A model generated the notes under the pieces. That model ran no database searches, was not told the origin of the DNA, and worked only from the letters and a program-made list of their open reading frames with translations. A program made the translations under genes and the position numbers. Below, piece after piece: positions 58,273 to 64,000 of a DNA stretch of 64,000 nucleotides (the first letter of the stretch is position 1; each line of letters opens with the position of its first letter). The DNA lies in contig NZ_OBMQ01000007.1 of the NCBI RefSeq assembly GCF_900217795.1, positions 96,182 to 160,181 of the forward strand, read 5' to 3'. Source of the stretch: Ureibacillus xyleni. GTDB lineage: Bacteria; Bacillota; Bacilli; Bacillales_A; Planococcaceae.

Positions 58273-58803
58273 TTAATAATCAATGGAATTTGCGATTTGA
58301 ACTAGAATTTCGGGCGTTACCTTATGTGCAGCTTCATTATCGATACTAAATACATATTGCCAACCTTCTTTTTCAAACACTAACATATTAAAACCAAATC
58401 TCGGGTCTTCAATATATGTTGCTTTTTTTCCATCCGTTAGCTGATAAACTTTTGAAACATATCTATCAAATGGAATGTTATATTTTACTGGTCGAACATC
58501 AATTTTGAAATGATTTTCAGGATATTGATCACTTATCATTTTCATTTCAAAGCTGTCATTTATTTCTCCATCTAAATCACTAAACCTTCCAAAATGATGA
58601 GTAAAGCTAATGGGTGGCACTCTTAAAGGCAGCTTTAGTTCCTGTTGAAAATGTTTTTCAAATTCCCATAAGGCAGCTTCTACAGTTTTGTACCCTACTT
58701 CTGGAAAAATAACTTCAAATGGCTGAGGAGCATTATCTGCATTTGCGTGCGTTTCCCCATTGGCAATTACAAAGATAAATAATAAAGGAATTATCTTTTT
58801 CAC
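58273..58803 (-). CDS. Secreted protein of unknown function
   Basis: 176 residues with a signal peptide ending around residue 22 (ETHANA). The mature part (about 150 residues) has alternating beta/alpha character and no motif I recognise (GRFSDLDGEINDSFEM, PRFGFNMLVFEKEGWQYVF). There is no lipobox or membrane anchor. It lies 41 bases downstream of the rhodanese gene on the same strand and may be co-transcribed with it. Confidence 0.7.
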   Translation of the reverse strand: MKKIIPLLFIFVIANGETHANADNAPQPFEVIFPEVGYKTVEAALWEFEKHFQQELKLPLRVPPISFTHHFGRFSDLDGEINDSFEMKMISDQYPENHFKIDVRPVKYNIPFDRYVSKVYQLTDGKKATYIEDPRFGFNMLVFEKEGWQYVFSIDNEAAHKVTPEILVQIANSIDY

Positions 58804-58844
58804 ATGCTTTTGCCCCTTTTAGGAATAGTAGATCAACATTTTTA

Positions 58845-59738
58845 CTAAACAAGCGTTACTAATGGGCAGCTCTCGTCGCTTGCCCACTCATTCATTGAGC
58901 CGTCATATACCGCAACGTTTTCTTGCCCAAGTTTGTTTAATAGGAGCGCATTCCAAGTTGCAGCAATCCCACCACCACAATAGGTAATGACTTTTTTATC
59001 TGGGTCTAATGCTCCTAACTTATCAAAAGTTTCACGTAAAGTTTCATCATCATATAGTAATCGCGTTTTAGGATTTGAATGTGCTCCAAAAAAAGCATGT
59101 TTACTTCCCGGAATATGGCCGGGACGAGGGTAAGTTGTTGTTTCTCCACGGAAATCTGCTTCTGACAGACTATTAATTAATATGATGTCATCATTTCCTA
59201 ATGCCGCTTTTACATCTTCTTTTGAAACAATTAAATGTTCTCGACGCTGACCCGGGAATAGCGCAGGAGGGTAATGATTCACACCAGACTCTGTTGGGCG
59301 TCCATCTAGTTTCCATTTTCGGAATCCACCATCTAATACAGCAACATTGTCAAAGCCTTCATATTTTAACTGCCAACGCAAACGTGCTGACCAATCTGAT
59401 GCTAAAATATCTACATTGACTAGTGGACCACGATCGTAAATAACGACGTACGTATCATTTGTAATCCCAAGAGGTTCAACTGCTTTTAAAAATTGCTCTC
59501 GAGTTGCTATGGTAAATGGAGCGCTTCCATTCGGGTCGGTGAAATGCTTTAACAGGTCTGCATAAGCTGCTCCCGGAATATGTTCCTCTTTATAAGCCTC
59601 AAAGCCAGACCAAAGCTCCGGAAAACCTTCTCCTTCTGGAATTTTTAAAAACGTCGTTGCATCAATGAGTCGTAAATTCTCATCACCAAGACGAGCTTCT
59701 AACCAATCGCCATCAACAATTAGAGGAATATTTGCCAT
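58845..59738 (-). CDS. Thiosulfate/3-mercaptopyruvate sulfurtransferase (rhodanese)
   Basis: 297 residues, two tandem rhodanese domains. The C-terminal one holds the active cysteine C254 in ITYCGGGIAAT. This loop (CGGGI/V) is closer to that of mercaptopyruvate or TST enzymes than to CRKGVT. The N-terminal domain is structural and lacks the cysteine. It transfers sulfane sulfur to cyanide or thiols in the cytosol. The secreted hypothetical gene follows. Confidence 0.92.
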   Translation of the reverse strand: MANIPLIVDGDWLEARLGDENLRLIDATTFLKIPEGEGFPELWSGFEAYKEEHIPGAAYADLLKHFTDPNGSAPFTIATREQFLKAVEPLGITNDTYVVIYDRGPLVNVDILASDWSARLRWQLKYEGFDNVAVLDGGFRKWKLDGRPTESGVNHYPPALFPGQRREHLIVSKEDVKAALGNDDIILINSLSEADFRGETTTYPRPGHIPGSKHAFFGAHSNPKTRLLYDDETLRETFDKLGALDPDKKVITYCGGGIAATWNALLLNKLGQENVAVYDGSMNEWASDESCPLVTLV

Positions 59739-59992
59739 TGAATGAACTCCTTTTTAGTATAATTTAAAGTCTACTCTTGAACTTGTCCAAAAAAAATACG
59801 TTTCAAACTTACACCATTAAAATAGCTTAATCCTTACTAACAAAACAACTTTTCAAAGAATCATTCACGGATTGCAAAATTGTATATGCAGATTATACTT
59901 CATTTCCTCATAATAAAAAGGAGCTTATTAGACTCTACAAAATCTAATGCGCGCCTTTATCACTCACAAATAATTATTGAAAATTTCAATAG

Positions 59993-61483
59993 TTACTTAG
60001 CGATGTTTACTAATGTGTAACTCATCTGATTTATCTCCTCAACTGCTGCATTCACTTGTTGAGATAATGCTGCCTGGGTGCTCGCTAATTCATTAATTAT
60101 TTCCATATGTTTCAATATGCTATCAATTAATTGTTTCATACCATCTAAGCTTTTTTCTATATTTCCTGTTGCATCGGCACTATGCGTTGCTAGCTTTCTT
60201 ACTTCTTCAGCTACTACGCCAAAGCCTTTTCCATGCTCACCAGCACGCGCAGCTTCAATTGCTGCATTTAGTCCTAAAAGGTTTGTTTGGTCAGCAATCG
60301 ATCGTATGAAGGTAGATATTACTTGTGTTTCGTCTGCACTTTCCTTTGCTTTATTTGCCGCTGTTGTCGATTGTTCTTGTGTTGCTGCTAACTGGTACGC
60401 TTGTGTTGTGAGCGAACTAATTCCTTTCACCATGTCCCCAATTGCTGCAGAGAGTTGCTCAATCTGCTCTTTAATGTTTTGATCTTTTTCCTTCTTCTCT
60501 TTTTCAATGGTAATATCTCGAATAGTTCCTGCTATACGTTCTAACTGCCCTGTTGGTGACAGAATGACTCTTGCACGGTTATTAATCCATATGTAATGAC
60601 CTAAACGATGCTGCATTCTATATGAAACTTCATAGTCATCAAATGCGCTCGGGTTTGTTATGTATTCTCCTAAGGAAATATTGGCATATTCAAAATCATC
60701 AGGATGCATAAGTTTAGCGAAAACATCACTTGTACTTGGAAGGTCATAGCCATTTGTGTAACCAAGAGTCTTCTTGAATTGATCAGAAAACCAGAAAAAA
60801 CTATTAGGATGTGTTGTATCACCTTGAAACACTGTCATATCCCAAGCACCTTCATGCATTGCCTCTGTTATTAATCCATACTTCATTGCTAAAAATTGAG
60901 CTTCTTTTTCACGTAAAATTGTTTCATCCATATCCGTAAGAACACCCATTAATTTTTTCAATTTGCCATCTGAATTGTATTTTGCCGATATAGTAGAACT
61001 CATCCAATGGTAGTTTCCATCTTTAAATAAATAACGCTGTTGTGAAGTGAATTTTTCAGGCCTCTTTGGGTCAGTTAAAAATTGTTGTAGACTTCCATTT
61101 AAGCTTTCATCATCTTCAGTATGTAAAATTGAATGAAAAGATGATAAATTATTCGGTAATTCCTGTTCTGATAAGTATCCTGTTAGTTCTCTGAATGATG
61201 GTTTCCAATCAAAAGTAGTTTCTGGATGTTGTAAATCTCCATCTTTTACTTTCATTTCCCAAACACCAACATTAGCCAAACCGCAAATAATATCAATCTT
61301 CCGCTCTCTTTTTAACAGTTCCTCTTGATAGTAATGATTAAGACGTTCAAATTGTACGAAAAAATCTTTAAATCGTTCATTATTAGGTATCGATTTTTCA
61401 CTAATAATAGCATCCACATAAGAAGTGACATCTCCTAGCAGTGAAGATACTTCATTTTTACGATTTATTAAGCTCCCTAGCAT
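59993..61483 (-). CDS. Soluble double-PAS chemoreceptor-like protein
   Basis: 496 residues with no membrane segment. Two PAS modules (about 70-195 with [16 protein letters not shown], and about 205-330 with [14 protein letters not shown]) end in PAC motifs. A short MCP signalling hairpin follows (about 340-490) with the tip [32 protein letters not shown]. The methylation helices are short, so it likely adapts poorly. It could signal through CheW/CheA as a cytosolic energy or redox sensor. PAS ligands such as heme or FAD cannot be predicted here. Confidence 0.9.
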   Translation of the reverse strand: MLGSLINRKNEVSSLLGDVTSYVDAIISEKSIPNNERFKDFFVQFERLNHYYQEELLKRERKIDIICGLANVGVWEMKVKDGDLQHPETTFDWKPSFRELTGYLSEQELPNNLSSFHSILHTEDDESLNGSLQQFLTDPKRPEKFTSQQRYLFKDGNYHWMSSTISAKYNSDGKLKKLMGVLTDMDETILREKEAQFLAMKYGLITEAMHEGAWDMTVFQGDTTHPNSFFWFSDQFKKTLGYTNGYDLPSTSDVFAKLMHPDDFEYANISLGEYITNPSAFDDYEVSYRMQHRLGHYIWINNRARVILSPTGQLERIAGTIRDITIEKEKKEKDQNIKEQIEQLSAAIGDMVKGISSLTTQAYQLAATQEQSTTAANKAKESADETQVISTFIRSIADQTNLLGLNAAIEAARAGEHGKGFGVVAEEVRKLATHSADATGNIEKSLDGMKQLIDSILKHMEIINELASTQAALSQQVNAAVEEINQMSYTLVNIAK

Positions 61484-61640
61484 AAAACTTCCTCCAAGTT
61501 TAACATCATTTTACAAAACTTTTACTAAATAATTACAATATAGCATATTAGTTTTAAGTAGTAAATAAATACTATAACTATAAATTTCATAAAGGTTATA
61601 TTACCTAATAGAATTTTTAATAATGGTAAAAAATATCCAG

Positions 61641-61678
61641 AAAAAAAGAGCGTTAACCATGAAGATTAACGCAAAAAA
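61641..61678 (-). terminator. Terminator of the P-type ATPase gene
   Basis: GCGTTAAC (61650-61657) pairs with GTTAACGC-like GATTAACGC (61664-61672). The minus strand continues into TCTTTTTTTCTGG. Confidence 0.88.
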
Positions 61679-61680
61679 GC

Positions 61681-64000
61681 TTAATTTTCTTTCGTAAAGA
61701 AAACTTTATTTAGTTGAATAATAATCAATGGAACAACCGCTAACCCATAAACCATTAATAATTGGAAATGATTCAATGTTGCAACTTCAAACAATCCTAA
61801 AATTAGTACTGTATTTAGTAGTATAAATCCGACTAAAAAAGCAATCCATACTGCTAAATTTGAAAAAATGCCAATTTTAAACAGAGATTGTTCTGAACGG
61901 CAATTAAATCCATGGAATAAGCGGGACAAACATAGTGTTGCAAAAGCCATCGTACTACCTACAATAGGATCACCTGAGGAAAGTCCGACTTGAAATGCGA
62001 TAATGGTAACTGCTGCAATAATTAATCCCTCAAATCCTACTTGGGTAGCAAACTTTTTATTGAGTAATGGCTCATGGATATTACGCGGTTTTTCTTTCAT
62101 AAGTTTCTTATTATGTGGCTCTAAACCAATCGCAATCGCTGGCAAACTATCTGTTAATAAGTTAATAAACAGTAAATGTACTGGGGCAAATGGAACTGGC
62201 AATGCCAAAAGTGTTGCATAAAGAACGACGAAAATGGCTCCTGCATTTCCTGATAATAAAAACTTTATGGCATTTTTAATATTGGCATAAATACTACGAC
62301 CATTTGAGATTGCTTTCACAATCGTTAAGAAGTTATCATCAGTTAAAATCATGGATGAAGCATCTTTAGCTACTTCTGTTCCTGTTACTCCCATCGCTAC
62401 ACCAATGTCTGCTTGTTTTAAAGCAGGAGCATCATTTACCCCGTCCCCCGTCATCGCGACTACATGGCCTTTTTCTTGCCAAGCTTTAACGATACGTATT
62501 TTATGTTCTGGTGACACTCGGGCATAAACGGAAATTTGCTCTACTTTATCACGCAATTCTTGATCGGATAGCTTTTCAATTTCAATACCTTCTATTGCTT
62601 CAGATGGATCTTTTAAAATACCAATTTTTTTGGCAATTGCTGAAGCAGTTATTTTATGATCACCCGTTATCATGACAGGTTTAATGCCAGCTTGAATGCA
62701 ATCTGCAACAGCACGGAACGATTCTTCCCGAGGTGGGTCCATAATGGCAACTAAGCCAACAAAGGTAAAATCTTTTTCGTCTACTACTCGTATTTGAGGT
62801 GAAGATACCTCTTTATAAGCAATGGCCAGCACTCTTAATCCTTCATTTGAAAATTTACTGTTCGTATCTCTAATATTGTCAAGGTGTTGCTTTCTAATAA
62901 CTGATGCCCCATTGATAGATTCAATGAGCTTAATTCGTGGTAGTAGAACATCCACTGCACCTTTTGTAATCATAATGTGACGATTTCCAATTTTGTTGAC
63001 CGTACTCATTAATTTTCGAGTTGAATCAAATGGTAATTCACCAACACGTTGATGAAAACCGCGCACAATATGTTCATTGAGTTGATAACTATGTCCTAAA
63101 TTGACAAGGGCCAATTCTGTCGGGTCCCCGATTTGTTTGTCGTCTAAAGTAACGGAATCATTACACAATACAGCCATATCAATAAATTTTTTATGAAGTT
63201 GATTTGTCATTTGTAATTGATCATGTTCGAATATTTCCTGACCAATGTACACTTTTTGAACGGTCATTTTATTTTGAGTAAGTGTCCCTGTTTTGTCTGA
63301 ACAAATGATTGAAACACTACCTAAACTTTCTACTGCAGGTAATTTACGAATAATCGCGTTTTCTTTCGCCATATTTTGAGTTCCTAATGCAAGAACAATT
63401 GTTACAATTGAACTTAGTGCTTCGGGGATGGCTGCAACCGCTAAAGAAACTGCGAACATAAATGAATCAACTAACTCGCGACCACGTAAAATATCAAGCC
63501 CAAAAATAATAAGGCAAATTACGATAATTCCTAATGCAAGTCGTTTTCCAAATTGGTCAAGACTCAACTGAAGTGGGGTTTTCTTCTCTTTTGCGTTATC
63601 TAGTAAGGTTGCAATCTTACCAATCTCTGTATTCATGCCAATTGATGTAACGATGGCTTGACCTCTTCCATTAGTAACAAAGCTTCCGGAGAACACCATA
63701 TTTTTCTTATCCCCAAGTGAAATATCTTCTTTGTTTATCCTTTGTGAGGTTTTATCAATTGCCAATGATTCACCAGTTAATGAACTCTCATTAACTTGTA
63801 AACTAAAGCTTTCTAATACGCGACCATCCGCGCTAATATAGTCCCCCGCTTCTAAACAAAGAATATCTCCTACAATTACCTCTCTTGAAGGAATTTCAAT
63901 CACTTGTCCATCCCGTAAAACTTTTGCAATGGGTGATGCCATCTCTTTTAAACTATTTAACGATTTTTCAGCTTTTAAATGTTGTATTGTCCCTAATATT
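61681..64000 (-). CDS. P-type Ca2+/cation ATPase, 5' end outside window
   Basis: The minus frame is open to the right edge. Before the first in-window ATG (63942) it reads ILGTIQHLKAEKSLNSLKEM, the family sequence just before the actuator domain, so the gene starts outside. The visible part includes the actuator TGES motif (SSLTGESLAI), PEALSSIVTIVLALG (cation-binding helix M4), phosphorylation site ICSDKTGTLTQNKM, KGAVDVLL, MITGDHKITA and hinge TGDGVNDAPALKQADIGVAMG, then six C-terminal helices. This is the P2A (SERCA-like) type, exporting Ca2+ or Mn2+. An ordinary export role is assumed. Confidence 0.92.
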   Translation of the reverse strand, partial: ILGTIQHLKAEKSLNSLKEMASPIAKVLRDGQVIEIPSREVIVGDILCLEAGDYISADGRVLESFSLQVNESSLTGESLAIDKTSQRINKEDISLGDKKNMVFSGSFVTNGRGQAIVTSIGMNTEIGKIATLLDNAKEKKTPLQLSLDQFGKRLALGIIVICLIIFGLDILRGRELVDSFMFAVSLAVAAIPEALSSIVTIVLALGTQNMAKENAIIRKLPAVESLGSVSIICSDKTGTLTQNKMTVQKVYIGQEIFEHDQLQMTNQLHKKFIDMAVLCNDSVTLDDKQIGDPTELALVNLGHSYQLNEHIVRGFHQRVGELPFDSTRKLMSTVNKIGNRHIMITKGAVDVLLPRIKLIESINGASVIRKQHLDNIRDTNSKFSNEGLRVLAIAYKEVSSPQIRVVDEKDFTFVGLVAIMDPPREESFRAVADCIQAGIKPVMITGDHKITASAIAKKIGILKDPSEAIEGIEIEKLSDQELRDKVEQISVYARVSPEHKIRIVKAWQEKGHVVAMTGDGVNDAPALKQADIGVAMGVTGTEVAKDASSMILTDDNFLTIVKAISNGRSIYANIKNAIKFLLSGNAGAIFVVLYATLLALPVPFAPVHLLFINLLTDSLPAIAIGLEPHNKKLMKEKPRNIHEPLLNKKFATQVGFEGLIIAAVTIIAFQVGLSSGDPIVGSTMAFATLCLSRLFHGFNCRSEQSLFKIGIFSNLAVWIAFLVGFILLNTVLILGLFEVATLNHFQLLMVYGLAVVPLIIIQLNKVFFTKEN

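Overview
The window looks like a chromosomal stretch of a low-GC, Gram-positive endospore-forming-type Bacillales. It is probably a Planococcaceae/Caryophanaceae relative (Lysinibacillus, Solibacillus or Ureibacillus type), but I cannot fix the genus from sequence alone. The grounds are AT-rich DNA, strong GGAGG ribosome sites, Bacillus-type gene orders (sufCDSUB; gltAB divergent from gltC; metNIQ-yusE-yusF-gcvH-yusI-fadE-fadA-fadN), an S-box leader and a FadR-type operator. I saw no rRNA, tRNA or CRISPR array, and no complete transposase gene.

Region by region. 1-6.9 kb is a variable area. It holds the start of a secreted FN3/Ig-like repeat protein, a 7TMR-DISM histidine kinase with its OmpR-type regulator, a divergent short flagellin-like gene, and a decayed second copy of the kinase promoter region and 5' end. 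6.9-30 kb is a conserved metabolic block. It carries Fe-S assembly (suf), glutamate synthase with its LysR activator, the methionine ABC transporter under a SAM riboswitch, small redox and lipoyl genes, and the fadNAE beta-oxidation operon behind a FadR-like palindrome. A strange array of 11 A-tract units at 18-21 bp spacing lies between gltC and metQ. 30-38 kb has assorted housekeeping genes (thioredoxin-like, HAD phosphatase, C39-like protein, 5'-3' exonuclease, UbiB/ABC1 kinase, OsmC, PPP-type phosphatase) and two paralogous orphan prepilins. 38-43 kb holds a c-di-GMP phosphodiesterase and a diguanylate cyclase on either side of a cold-shock gene with a terminator-like leader hairpin and a small SET-domain gene. 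43-48 kb has a solitary PD-(D/E)XK-like nuclease, an aromatic-acid-type MFS carrier and a CbbX/SpoVK-type AAA ATPase with a helical N-terminal domain.

49.9-53.8 kb is a compact four-gene operon: RpiR regulator, M20 amidohydrolase, GNAT, and N-acyl/N-succinyl amino acid racemase. It matches the known logic for converting D-amino acids to L-amino acids through N-succinylation, and a YkvI-type membrane protein follows. The regulator appears to start at a CTG codon. 54.2-54.4 kb is a MITE-like element with inverted ends. The remainder holds envelope and transport genes, a rhodanese-type sulfurtransferase, a soluble double-PAS chemoreceptor and the 3' part of a Ca2+-type P-type ATPase that runs off the right edge.

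All calls come from reading translated sequence and motifs. No database search was possible.
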